DNA of 64,000 bases, from positions 1,736,001 through 1,800,000 of the forward strand of contig NZ_CP012268.1 of the NCBI RefSeq assembly GCF_001277195.1, read 5' to 3'. Each line of letters opens with the position of its first letter. The stretch's first letter is position 1. Positions 50,510-59,017 of this stretch are shown here, piece by piece. Position numbers and translations under genes: made by a program. The notes under the pieces are model-generated. The model made no database searches and was not told the DNA's origin. It saw only the letters and a program-made list of their open reading frames with translations. This stretch comes from Cronobacter muytjensii ATCC 51329. GTDB lineage: Bacteria; Pseudomonadota; Gammaproteobacteria; Enterobacterales; Enterobacteriaceae.

Positions 50510-51853
50510 ATGGCGAACAGCATCACGGCAGATGAGATTCGGGAACATTTTTCGCAGGCCATGTCGGCCATGTATCAGGATGAGGTGCCGCAATACGGCA
50601 CATTGCTGGAACTGGTGGCCGACGTTAACCTGGCGGTACTGGAAAGCCACCCGCAGCTGCATGAACAGCTCGCCAACGCCGATGAACTGGCGCGGCTTAA
50701 CGTCGAGCGTCACGGGGCCATTCGCGTCGGCACCGCTGAAGAGCTGGCGACGCTGAGGCGCATTTTCGCCATCATGGGCATGCACCCGGTCGGCTATTAC
50801 GATCTTTCACAGGCGGGGGTGCCGGTGCACTCGACGGCGTTTCGTCCGGTGGATGACGTCTCGCTTGCGCGCAATCCGTTTCGCATTTTTACCTCGCTGC
50901 TGCGCCTGGAGCTGATTGACGACGAAAAGCTGCGCAGGCGCGCCGCCGCCGTGCTTGCCCGGCGCGATATTTTTACTCACCGCTGCTATGAGCTGCTGAA
51001 TCTCTACGACGAGCAGGGCGGGTTCGACGCCGCGCAGGCGGAAGCGTTTGTGCGCGAGGCGCTGGAGACCTTCCGCTGGCACAGCCACGCGACGGTGGAC
51101 GCGGCCACTTATCAGGCGCTGCATGACGAGCACCGGCTGATTGCCGACGTGGTGTGCTTTCGCGGCTGCCATATCAACCACCTGACGCCACGCACGCTGG
51201 ATATCGACCGGGTACAGGCGCTGATGCCGGAATATGGCATTGAGCCGAAAGCGGTCATTGAAGGGCCGCCGCGCCGGGAATTTCCTATCCTGCTGCGCCA
51301 GACCAGCTTTAAAGCGCTGGAAGAGCCGATTCGCTTCGGCGGCGACAGCCCCGGCACGCATACTGCGCGCTTTGGCGAAATTGAACAGCGCGGCATGGCG
51401 CTGACGCCCAAAGGCCGCGCGCTTTACGACGAACTTCTGGCTTCGGCGGGCAGCGGCAAAGATAACCTGACCCACCAGCTGAAACTACAGGAAGCCTTCA
51501 GCCGTTTTCCTGACAGCGATACGCTGCTGCGCCGTCAGGGACTGGCCTATTTCCGCTACCGCCTGACGCCGGTCGGCGAAACGCACCGTCACGCCATCCG
51601 GCCGGGCGACGATCCGCAGCCGCTCATTGAACGTGGCTGGCTGGTGGCGCAGCCGATTATTTATGAGGATTTTCTGCCGGTCAGCGCGGCGGGGATTTTT
51701 CAGTCCAATCTTGGCGAAGACGCGCGGGCGCGCCGCCACGGCAACGCCAGCCGCGATACGTTCGAAGCGGCGCTCGGCTCCCCGGTGCTGGATGAGTTTA
51801 CGCTCTATCAGGAGGCGGAAGATCGTAGCAAACGACGTTGCGGTCTGCTCTGA
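50510..51853 (+). CDS. ydcJ: 2-oxoadipate dioxygenase/decarboxylase family protein YdcJ (HglS-like)
   Basis: The ATG at 50510 follows TGGAGGCGCGACACC and gives 447 residues matching E. coli YdcJ. This DUF1338 family has a VOC-like fold. The Fe(II) ligands are probably the histidine in PVHSTAFRP near 102, the histidine in CHINHLTPRTLD near 222, and a glutamate near 293. The characterised relative HglS turns 2-oxoadipate into 2-hydroxyglutarate in D-lysine catabolism; whether YdcJ does the same in enterobacteria is not settled. It is divergent from its probable regulator ydcI. Confidence 0.92.
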   Translation: MANSITADEIREHFSQAMSAMYQDEVPQYGTLLELVADVNLAVLESHPQLHEQLANADELARLNVERHGAIRVGTAEELATLRRIFAIMGMHPVGYYDLSQAGVPVHSTAFRPVDDVSLARNPFRIFTSLLRLELIDDEKLRRRAAAVLARRDIFTHRCYELLNLYDEQGGFDAAQAEAFVREALETFRWHSHATVDAATYQALHDEHRLIADVVCFRGCHINHLTPRTLDIDRVQALMPEYGIEPKAVIEGPPRREFPILLRQTSFKALEEPIRFGGDSPGTHTARFGEIEQRGMALTPKGRALYDELLASAGSGKDNLTHQLKLQEAFSRFPDSDTLLRRQGLAYFRYRLTPVGETHRHAIRPGDDPQPLIERGWLVAQPIIYEDFLPVSAAGIFQSNLGEDARARRHGNASRDTFEAALGSPVLDEFTLYQEAEDRSKRRCGLL

Positions 51854-51897
51854 ACCGGCTACGCTCCAGGGATTGCCATTAAAAAAAGGAAGCCGTA

Positions 51898-53409
51898 ATG
51901 CGCAACCCGGAACAGCCGATCGTCATGACCACCTACGGCCAGGTGCGCGGCGTGACAGAACAGGATATCGACGTCTGGCGGGGCATTCCGTATGCCGCGC
52001 CGCCGGTGGGGGAGCGTCGCTGGCGCGCGCCGCAGCCGCCGCAGCCCTGGCGCGAGACGCGCGACGCCACCGCCTTTTCCGCCGCCAGCTGGCAGAACGC
52101 GCAGTTTTGCCGTGAACTTGCCGGCGGCGACCCGGGCGGGTTCAGCGAAGATTGCCTTTATCTCAACGTCTGGTCGCCGGCCGCGCGCGATAAACCGCTA
52201 CCCGTTATGGTCTGGCTGCACGGCGGCGGGTTTACGCTTGGCGCGGGCAGTCTGCCGCCTTACGACGGTCGCGCGCTGGCGCGCCGCGGCGTAATACTGG
52301 TGACGGTTAACTACCGCCTCGGCCATCTCGGCTTCTTCGCCCATCCGGCCCTTGAGGGCGAAGAGGAGGCCGGGCCGGTGCATAATTTCGCGCTGCTCGA
52401 TCACATCGCCGCGCTGCGCTGGGTGCAGGACAACATCGCGGCTTTTGGCGGTGACCGTGACAACGTCACTCTGTTTGGCGAATCCGCTGGCGCGCGCAGC
52501 GTACTGTCGCTGATGGCCTCGCCGCTGGCGAAGGGGCTGTTTCACAAAGCGATTATCCAGAGCGGCTATACGCTGCCGGATATCCCGCGCCGTAAAGCGC
52601 TGGCGAACGGCGCGGCGCTGACCCGGCATCTCGGCCTGGAAAACCCCACGGCGGCGCAACTGCGCGCGCTGCCCGCGGAAACCTTCTGGCAACTCACCGC
52701 GCCGCATGTCATCGGCCCCGCGCCAGTCGCGGGCGATATCGTGCTGCCGGAGCCGATGCTGGAAACCTTTTTCGCCGCGCGCCAGCACCCGATGCCGGTG
52801 ATGGTCGGCAGCAACAGCGACGAAGCCAGCGTGCTCGCTTACTTTGGTGTCAATCTCGAAGAGCAGATCCGCAAGCTGCGTCGCGAGCGGCGCTTCGGGC
52901 TTGGGCTTATCCGGTTGCTGTACCCAGGCGTGCGCGGCGACCGCGAGCTGGGGCGACAGGTCTGCCGCGATATGGCGTTTACCACGCTCGGTTTTGTGGT
53001 GATGCAGGCGCAGAGCCGTCGCGGCGTGCCGTGCTGGCGCTACTGGTTTGACTATGTGGCCGAGGCCGAACGGGAGACTTACACTCACGGCGCCTGGCAC
53101 GGCAATGAAGTGCCTTACGTGTTTGATAACCTTACGCTTGCCGAACCGGTGAAAACGTACGCGACACAGGCGGATCGGGATTTCGCAGGCCAGGTAGCGG
53201 ATTACTGGGTGCGCTTTGCCACCGAGGCGACGGCTCAAAGCCAGGCGCTCGACGGCCCGGTGCGCTGGCTCGCCTGCGTGCGTGGTCGCGATCGCCTGTT
53301 GCGTATCGGCATCAATAAAAAAGCGGGGTGGCGGCTTGAAAACCGCTTTATGCGCGCGCGGCTGGCGCTGTTTAAGCGTGTGATGCGCTATCACGTCACG
53401 CTGGATTAG
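51898..53409 (+). CDS. type B carboxylesterase (PnbA-like)
   Basis: A 503-residue esterase. The oxyanion motif VMVWLHGGGFTLGAGS is near 103, the nucleophile elbow TLFGESAGARSV near 196 (Ser in GESAG), Glu in NSDEASVLAYFG near 308 and His in THGAWHGNEVPYVF near 396. It lacks a signal peptide, so it is probably cytoplasmic. It hydrolyses simple or aromatic esters; the natural substrate is unknown. It starts 44 bases after ydcJ and may share its transcript. K-12 has opgD directly after ydcJ, so this gene is an insertion or has been lost there. Confidence 0.9.
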   Translation: MRNPEQPIVMTTYGQVRGVTEQDIDVWRGIPYAAPPVGERRWRAPQPPQPWRETRDATAFSAASWQNAQFCRELAGGDPGGFSEDCLYLNVWSPAARDKPLPVMVWLHGGGFTLGAGSLPPYDGRALARRGVILVTVNYRLGHLGFFAHPALEGEEEAGPVHNFALLDHIAALRWVQDNIAAFGGDRDNVTLFGESAGARSVLSLMASPLAKGLFHKAIIQSGYTLPDIPRRKALANGAALTRHLGLENPTAAQLRALPAETFWQLTAPHVIGPAPVAGDIVLPEPMLETFFAARQHPMPVMVGSNSDEASVLAYFGVNLEEQIRKLRRERRFGLGLIRLLYPGVRGDRELGRQVCRDMAFTTLGFVVMQAQSRRGVPCWRYWFDYVAEAERETYTHGAWHGNEVPYVFDNLTLAEPVKTYATQADRDFAGQVADYWVRFATEATAQSQALDGPVRWLACVRGRDRLLRIGINKKAGWRLENRFMRARLALFKRVMRYHVTLD

Positions 53410-53423
53410 CGCGCAAAAAACAA

Positions 53424-53447
53424 AACCCCGCGCCGTGGCGTGGGGTT
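53424..53447. terminator. hairpin after the carboxylesterase gene
   Basis: AACCCCGCGCC and GGCGTGGGGTT pair with one G-U. The + strand lacks a clean U tract; the minus strand has TTTTGTTTTTT, so it would stop leftward transcripts better. Confidence 0.5.
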
Positions 53448-53469
53448 ATACGCGGTGTTTCCCGAAAGA

Positions 53470-53676
53470 GAACCCGGCGAAGCCGGGCCACCGTGAGCTA
53501 TCATCATTAAATTATGGTGTTGACCGATGTGTTTGTATCGTGCGTCTGTCGGCCCCTCCCACAGGGAGGAATATAGGCATATACAGGGGCCTGAACGGCG
53601 CAGCGCCGCCAGTCTCTGCGTGCGAGAAACTATCCTGTCCCGGTGCGGCTGGCAATATCGTCAGCCATAGTTTTTT
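53470..53676 (+). ncRNA. candidate structured non-coding RNA
   Basis: In 207 bases I see four hairpins: CCCGGC-GAA-GCCGGG (53473-53487); GGCCCCT...AGGGGCC (53551-53591) enclosing CTCCC-ACA-GGGAG; CGGCG-CAG-CGCCG (53596-53608); and a final GGCTGGC/GTCAGCC stem (53648-53666) followed by ATAGTTTTTT, a typical rho-independent terminator. AAACTAT (53627) also pairs with ATAGTTT (53667). No frame has a good ribosome site. The loop GAGCTATCAT (53495) can pair with GTGATGGCTC just after the terminator. The plan recalls C4-type antisense RNAs of P4-like elements, but I cannot confirm it. Confidence 0.5.
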
Positions 53677-53967
53677 GTGATGGCTCTCGCTAATCTTTGC
53701 GAAACCCGCCGTGGCGTGCCTTGTAATGGCCGCACGCGAAGTAACCTGTTGATTCCAGTCGTCCCCGCGCCGCTGCCGTTGACATAAATTTACCCATCTT
53801 TATGCATCTATTAATCTGAAATATAAGGGATTATTTAATTTTCCTGCCGCCTGTTGGCTTCACTCTGAATTTTGTCTAGAGTGGGCGGTCATATTGCTTG
53901 TAACATTTGCCGCCGCCAGGCTCTGGCCTTGCGAAATACTTCGACAAAAAAGGACGGTTTCTCAGGC
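53677..53967. other. gene-free region before opgD
   Basis: This stretch has an AT-rich part (53780-53880) that probably includes the opgD promoter. No reading frame is supported: the only in-frame extension of opgD, from 53872, lacks a ribosome site. Confidence 0.5.
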
Positions 53968-55623
53968 ATGAACCGCAGACGTTTTATCAAGGCCTCGTTG
54001 GCCCTCGCCGCGGCATGCGGCACTCCAGGTCTCGCCACGCTCTTCTCCCGCAACGCCTGGGCGCAGGAGTCCGATATTGCGGACGGCCAGATGCGCGCCT
54101 TCGATTTCAGCGTGTTACAGTCAATGGCCGCCGATCTCGCGGAAAAACCGTGGGGCGGCGCGCCGCGTCCGTTGCCCGATACGCTCGCAACCCTGACGCC
54201 GCAGGCGTACAACAGCATTCAGTATGACGCCGGGCATTCGCTGTGGAATAACATTGATGGCCGCCAGCTCGACGTGCAGTTTTTCCACGTCGGCATGGGC
54301 TTTCGCCGCCGCGTGCGGATGTTCTCGCTGGATCCCGCCACCCGCCAGGCGCGCGAGGTGCATTTCCGCCCTGAACTCTTTAACTACCACGACGCGGGCG
54401 TCGATACCCGCCAGCTGGAAGGGCAGACTGACCTCGGCTTCGCCGGTTTCCGCGCGTTCAAAGCGCCAGAGCTGGCGCGCCGCGACATCGTCTCGTTCCT
54501 CGGCGCGAGCTACTTCCGCGCGGTAGACAGCACCTATCAGTACGGTCTCTCCGCGCGCGGGCTGGCGGTAGATACCTTCACCGACACGCCGGAAGAGTTC
54601 CCGGATTTCACGGCCTTCTGGTTTGAAACCCCGAAAGCGCAGGACACCACGTTTGTTGCTTACGCGCTGCTCGACAGCCCGAGCGTTACGGGCGCCTATA
54701 AATTCATCATCCATTGCGAGTCGAGCCAGGTTGTCATGGAAGTGGAAAACTTCCTGTTCGCGCGCAAAGACATTAAGCAGCTCGGCATCGCGCCGATGAC
54801 CAGTATGTTCAGCTGCGGCAATAACGAACGCCGCATGTGCGACACCATTCATCCGCAGATCCACGATTCCGATCGCCTCGCCATGTGGCGCGGCAATGGC
54901 GAGTGGGTGTGCCGCCCGCTCAACAATCCGCAGCGCCTGCAGTTCAACGCGTTTATGGATGAAAACCCGAAAGGCTTCGGGCTGTTGCAGACCGACCATA
55001 AATTCGAAAGTTACCAGGATGTGATGGGCTGGTATAACAAGCGGCCGAGCCTGTGGGTTGAGCCGCGTAACCGCTGGGGCAAGGGCACCGTCGCGCTGAT
55101 GGAGATCCCGACCACCGGCGAAACGCTGGATAACATCGTCTGCTTCTGGCAACCAGAAAAGCCGATCCGCGCCGGAGATAAGCTGAACTTCCAGTATCGC
55201 CTCTACTGGAGCGCCGACGCGCCGGTACGCACGCCGCTGGCGCGCGTTTACGCTACCCGTACCGGCATGGGCAGCTTCCCGGAAGGCTGGGCGCCGGGCG
55301 AGCATTTCCCGACGCAGTGGTCGCGCCGTATTGCGGTGGATTTTGTCGGTGGCGATCTGAAAGACGCCGCGCCGCGCGGTATCGAGCCGGTCATCACGCT
55401 CTCCAGCGGCGAGGCGAAACAGGTCGAGATCCTGTATGTGGAGCCGTTCGACGGTTATCGCATTCTGTTTGACTGGTATCCAACGTCTGACTCCGTCGAC
55501 CCGGTCGAGATGCGCATGTTCCTGCGCTGTCAGGGCGAGGCCATCAGCGAAACCTGGCTGTGGCAATATTTCCCGCCCGCGCCGGATAAGCGCAAATATG
55601 TCGACGACCGGCAGATGCGCTAA
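53968..55623 (+). CDS. opgD: periplasmic glucan biosynthesis protein OpgD (MdoD)
   Basis: A 551-residue protein matching E. coli OpgD. The N-terminus has a twin-arginine signal (RRRFIKASLALAAA) with cleavage near AWAQ, so it is exported folded to the periplasm. The two beta-sandwich domains of the OpgG/OpgD family follow, with GMGFRRRVRMFSLDP near 110 and TGETLDNIVCFWQPEKP near 390. It helps control backbone structure of osmoregulated periplasmic glucans. The start at 53968 gives the K-12 N-terminus. A strong terminator follows. Confidence 0.97.
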   Translation: MNRRRFIKASLALAAACGTPGLATLFSRNAWAQESDIADGQMRAFDFSVLQSMAADLAEKPWGGAPRPLPDTLATLTPQAYNSIQYDAGHSLWNNIDGRQLDVQFFHVGMGFRRRVRMFSLDPATRQAREVHFRPELFNYHDAGVDTRQLEGQTDLGFAGFRAFKAPELARRDIVSFLGASYFRAVDSTYQYGLSARGLAVDTFTDTPEEFPDFTAFWFETPKAQDTTFVAYALLDSPSVTGAYKFIIHCESSQVVMEVENFLFARKDIKQLGIAPMTSMFSCGNNERRMCDTIHPQIHDSDRLAMWRGNGEWVCRPLNNPQRLQFNAFMDENPKGFGLLQTDHKFESYQDVMGWYNKRPSLWVEPRNRWGKGTVALMEIPTTGETLDNIVCFWQPEKPIRAGDKLNFQYRLYWSADAPVRTPLARVYATRTGMGSFPEGWAPGEHFPTQWSRRIAVDFVGGDLKDAAPRGIEPVITLSSGEAKQVEILYVEPFDGYRILFDWYPTSDSVDPVEMRMFLRCQGEAISETWLWQYFPPAPDKRKYVDDRQMR

Positions 55624-55634
55624 AAAATGCCTGC

Positions 55635-55660
55635 AAGCCCCGTTTCGACGGGGCTTTTTT
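55635..55660 (+). terminator. rho-independent terminator of opgD
   Basis: GCCCCGT-TTCG-ACGGGGC followed by six T. A second hairpin (CTGCCG-ATTC-CGGCAG, then TGTTTTT) lies at 55712-55734. K-12 ydcH, which would be next, is absent. Confidence 0.92.
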
Positions 55661-55786
55661 ATGGGCGTCAGGCGCAGAAGGCGACAGGCACGCTGCGGGT
55701 TCAGCACACCCCTGCCGATTCCGGCAGTGTTTTTGCGGCTTCCGCTGTGGTAACTGTAGAACCTTTCCGGCAAAAAGGAGCCTCAC

Positions 55787-56359
55787 TTGCAAAACGCCAC
55801 CGACACCTGGCAGGATGACATTCTTATCGTCAATGACCGCATTCAACTGCATTCCGTTCATGAACGGTTTGCCGGGCCGCTCTTTGATCTGGTACAGCGC
55901 AATAAAGCGTGGCTGCAGAAGGCGATGTACTGGCCGCAGTATGTTAATAAAATTGAAGATACGCTTCAGACCATTCAGGGTAACTATCTGTTGCACCATC
56001 GCGGCTACGCAAAAATGTTTATGATTTTGCTTGATGGCGAGCTGGCGGGCGTCGTGTCATTTAACCAGATTGAGCCGACCAATAAAGCCGGTTCTATCGG
56101 CTACTGGCTCGACGAGCAGCATCAGGGCCAGGGAATTATCTCCGGCGCGCTGCAAACGATGATGGCGCACTATGCGCAAACCGGCGAAGTCCGGCGGTTT
56201 GTGATTAAGTGCATTGTCACCAACGAGGCGAGCAACCGCGTGGCGCAGCGCAACGGTTTTACGCTGGAAGGCCGCTTAAAAGAGGCGGAATATCTCAACG
56301 GCGCGTTCCATGACCAGCATATCTACGGGCGCATCATCGATGCCGATACACGCCCTTAG
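55787..56359 (+). CDS. rimL: ribosomal protein L7/L12 serine acetyltransferase RimL
   Basis: A 190-residue GNAT enzyme matching E. coli RimL. The acetyl-CoA motif is DEQHQGQGIISGAL near 107-120, and RNGFTLEGRLKEAEYLNG is near 153-170 (split). It acetylates the N-terminal serine of L12 to give L7. The start is a TTG at 55787 with AAGGAG six bases upstream; no ATG fits the family N-terminus. The slightly longer N-terminus (about 11 residues) differs from K-12. The 3' end overlaps convergent ydcK by four bases. Confidence 0.93.
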   Translation: MQNATDTWQDDILIVNDRIQLHSVHERFAGPLFDLVQRNKAWLQKAMYWPQYVNKIEDTLQTIQGNYLLHHRGYAKMFMILLDGELAGVVSFNQIEPTNKAGSIGYWLDEQHQGQGIISGALQTMMAHYAQTGEVRRFVIKCIVTNEASNRVAQRNGFTLEGRLKEAEYLNGAFHDQHIYGRIIDADTRP

Positions 56360-57336
56360 GCAAGACCTGGAAGGGGCGTGCGCAGAATGCGTTCGTCCCC
56401 GCTCAGCGTTTTAAAACCATTCAGCCGGATAATATCGCCCGGCGGCGCGGCGATCGTCACGTCATCAAGGATGGTCACGCGATCTTCAATCATCACCTCG
56501 CCGCTAATCTGCGCCCGCCCGGCGATCGACACATGATTGTCGAGCCGTACCGGCCCGCCGGTTATCCTGGCATGGCCCTCGACGCGCACGTGATGCCCCA
56601 GCAGGCATTCGCCTTCGATAAGCGCGTTGCCCGCCACCTCAGAGCTGTAGCGCACCGTCGGCGAGGCATTCTCCGTAAGGCCCGCCACCAGTCGGGCGTT
56701 GCCGTAAATTTTCGCACAGTCGCACACCCAGACGTCATTCTCGTCGTTGCCTTCCAGGATGGCGTTTTCAAACACTTCGGCGCGATGTTCGATAAACGCG
56801 TGCGTCACCAGCGCGTGGCCGTAGATTTGCGCCTGATGCACTACGCGGGAGGCGCTGACCGTGGCGTGGCCGTAAATATGCAGCGCGTTATCGCCGTCAG
56901 CGGTTAACCCTTTCGCGCCCACCACCAGGCTGTTTTGCATCACCCGCGCCTCGCCGAAAATATGGCAGTCGCCGCGCACGACCGAGCGCTGAACCATCGC
57001 GCGGCCGCTCACGTGCGCGCCGTCGCTAATCTCTGCGCCGTCAATCCAGGCATCGTCGTTAATCACCGCGTTATGATGAATGACGCACGGCTGACTGACG
57101 CGCGCGTTGCCGCGGATTTTCGCCCCGGCGAACACGGCGCTGTTGTGATCGTAAACCCAGCACGCGCCCTGCTGGCTGAGGTTTTCTGCGGATTCCACCC
57201 AGCCGCCCGCCGTTCCGGCGCTCACATCAGCGAAATCGCGCAGCGCGATAAGCTGGCGCAGCGTCACGCTGCAGGGTTCGCCGTTGCGCGTATAGCGATA
57301 CACCCGCGTGGCCTCACTCAGCTGGTATTTATTCAT
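56356..57336 (-). CDS. ydcK: YdcK, left-handed beta-helix protein
   Basis: The ATG at 57336 (AGGAAG five bases upstream) gives 326 residues matching E. coli YdcK. Repeated hexapeptide-like units (GNARVSQPCVI, GAEISDGAHVSG, GHATVSASRVV, GNARLVAG) predict a left-handed parallel beta-helix, as in acyltransferases, but no catalytic His of that class is evident. The function is unknown in E. coli. The context rimL-ydcK-tehB is as in K-12 except that tehA is missing between ydcK and tehB. Confidence 0.92.
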   Translation of the reverse strand: MNKYQLSEATRVYRYTRNGEPCSVTLRQLIALRDFADVSAGTAGGWVESAENLSQQGACWVYDHNSAVFAGAKIRGNARVSQPCVIHHNAVINDDAWIDGAEISDGAHVSGRAMVQRSVVRGDCHIFGEARVMQNSLVVGAKGLTADGDNALHIYGHATVSASRVVHQAQIYGHALVTHAFIEHRAEVFENAILEGNDENDVWVCDCAKIYGNARLVAGLTENASPTVRYSSEVAGNALIEGECLLGHHVRVEGHARITGGPVRLDNHVSIAGRAQISGEVMIEDRVTILDDVTIAAPPGDIIRLNGFKTLSGDERILRTPLPGLA

Positions 57337-57507
57337 CATGGCTTCCTGTCGGGGGCGATAAATTAACCGTAGCAAATTTTAGCGCGCCGGGAAGGCGATA
57401 GCGTTCAGCGCGGAAGTTTTATAAAATGCATTCAGAATATATCTTTGCCGTCTCGCCGACAGGCCGCACGGGTTATTGTCCGCAGGCGACATCTCTGAGG
57501 AACTCCC

Positions 57508-58101
57508 ATGAACGTTCGCGATGAAAATTACTTCACTGAAAAATATGGCCTGACGGCCACGCACTCCGACGTACTGAACGCCGTGAATTACGTCCAGCCG
57601 GGCCGCGCGCTGGATCTCGGCTGCGGCAACGGGCGCAACAGCCTTTATCTCGCCGCGCGCGGGTTTGAGGTCAACGCCTGGGATAAAAACCCGGCAAGCA
57701 TCGCTAATCTTGAGCGCATCGCCGCAGCGGAAGGGCTGAATAACCTGCATACCGCCGTGAAAGATCTCAATACGCTGCGGTTTGAGGGAGAATATGACCT
57801 TATTCTTTCAACCGTGGTGATGATGTTTCTTGAGCGCGACACGATCCCTGGGCTTATCGATAATATGCAACGCTGCACCGCGCCAGGCGGTTATAACCTG
57901 ATTGTGGCGGCGATGGACACCGCTGATTATCCGTGTACCGTCGGCTTTCCGTTTGCTTTTCAGGAGGGCGAGCTGCGTCGTTATTATGAAGGCTGGGAGC
58001 TGATTAAATATAATGAGGATGTCGGGCAGTTGCATAAAACCGACGCCAGCGGTAATCGTATTCGTTTACGCTTTGCGACGATGCTTGCAAAAAAACGCTA
58101 A
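57508..58101 (+). CDS. tehB: tellurite resistance methyltransferase TehB
   Basis: A 197-residue class I SAM methyltransferase matching E. coli TehB. Motif I ALDLGCGNGRNSLYLAA is near 33, then DLILSTVVMMFLE near 100 and TADYPCTVGFPFAF near 138. It methylates tellurite, and perhaps selenite, to volatile forms in the cytoplasm. GAGGAACTCCC precedes the ATG. The partner membrane gene tehA, directly upstream in K-12, is absent here; the 170 bases upstream contain only the divergent ydcK start and promoters. Confidence 0.96.
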   Translation: MNVRDENYFTEKYGLTATHSDVLNAVNYVQPGRALDLGCGNGRNSLYLAARGFEVNAWDKNPASIANLERIAAAEGLNNLHTAVKDLNTLRFEGEYDLILSTVVMMFLERDTIPGLIDNMQRCTAPGGYNLIVAAMDTADYPCTVGFPFAFQEGELRRYYEGWELIKYNEDVGQLHKTDASGNRIRLRFATMLAKKR

Positions 58102-58113
58102 TCAACCGGCGCG

Positions 58114-58143
58114 CCCGGGAACGGCCATCGCGCGGTTCCCGGT
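58114..58143 (+). terminator. hairpin after tehB
   Basis: CCGGGAAC and GTTCCCGG pair around a 12-base loop, followed by TTAAAAAT. The U tract is poor, so moderate confidence. Confidence 0.55.
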
Positions 58144-58316
58144 TAAAAATATAACCACTCGTATATATTTTTATAACCAACATCAATTTTATTTATTGTT
58201 CTAATCTGATTTTACGCCCCGGATCGCTTTTTCCTCTCATCCCACCGTTTTTATGACTCTTTTTACGTGCCCGTTTGCTATAAATTCAGTGCTCACCCAA
58301 TCACAGGTAACGTCCT

Positions 58317-58985
58317 ATGCAAAGCACATCGTTATTTAAAGCCTCCGGGCTGGCGGCGCTTTTGCTGCTGGCTGGTTGTTCATCCAGCGTCACTAAACCC
58401 GAACAATATTCTGGCTTCCTGAAAGACTATTCGGGGCTTGAAAAAACCACCTCCGCCACCGGCAAACCGGTCATGCGTTGGGTTGCGCCAGGGTTTAATC
58501 TCAATAATTACGACAGTATCGTCTATAACCCTGTGGTCTATTACCCGGCCCCGAAACCCACCGGGCAGATCTCCCAAAAAGTGCTGGATGGCCTGCTGAA
58601 TTACACCAATGATAAGCTTAAAACCGCAGCGGCGAGCCGCAAGCCGCTGGTGGCGACGCCGGGGCCGCGCAGCGTCATTTTCCGCGGGGCGATCACGGCG
58701 GTGGATAGCAGCAAAGAAGGCCTGCAATTCTATGAAGTGTTACCGGTGGCGCTGGTGGTTGCGGGCACGCAGGTGGCGACCGGCCATCGCACCATGGACA
58801 CCAGCCTGTTCTTTGAAGGCGAACTGATTGACGCAGCGACGCAAAAACCGGTAGTGAAATTAGTGCGTAAGGGCGAGGGGAAAGATCTGAACAACGAAAA
58901 TACGCCGCTGACGGTCGACAACCTCAAACAGGTCATCGACGATATGGCGACCGATGCGCGCATGTTCGAGCCCGCACCGAAGTAA
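58317..58985 (+). CDS. ydcL: DUF3313 lipoprotein YdcL
   Basis: A 222-residue lipoprotein matching E. coli YdcL. The signal peptide ends in lipobox LLAGC (Cys 21). DUF3313 motifs follow: YSGFLKDYSGLEKTTSATGK near 31 (split), PGPRSVIFRGAITAVDSSKEG near 115 (split), and LPVALVVAGTQVATGHRT near 142. It is probably an outer-membrane or inner-membrane periplasmic lipoprotein of unknown role. AGGTAACG precedes the ATG. A perfect terminator follows and overlaps the ydcO stop. K-12 ydcM (a transposase remnant) is absent. Confidence 0.94.
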   Translation: MQSTSLFKASGLAALLLLAGCSSSVTKPEQYSGFLKDYSGLEKTTSATGKPVMRWVAPGFNLNNYDSIVYNPVVYYPAPKPTGQISQKVLDGLLNYTNDKLKTAAASRKPLVATPGPRSVIFRGAITAVDSSKEGLQFYEVLPVALVVAGTQVATGHRTMDTSLFFEGELIDAATQKPVVKLVRKGEGKDLNNENTPLTVDNLKQVIDDMATDARMFEPAPK

Positions 58986-58992
58986 TGGTCAC

Positions 58993-59017
58993 GAGGGAGC
59001 CTGGCTCCCTCTTTTTT
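58993..59017 (+). terminator. rho-independent terminator of ydcL
   Basis: GAGGGAGCC-T-GGCTCCCTC followed by six T, whose last bases overlap the ydcO stop codon on the other strand. Confidence 0.92.

Noticed and set aside
53435..53680. 81-codon frame over the structured region before opgD
   Set aside because: No ribosome site. The frame crosses all the hairpins and the terminator; the RNA reading explains the region better.
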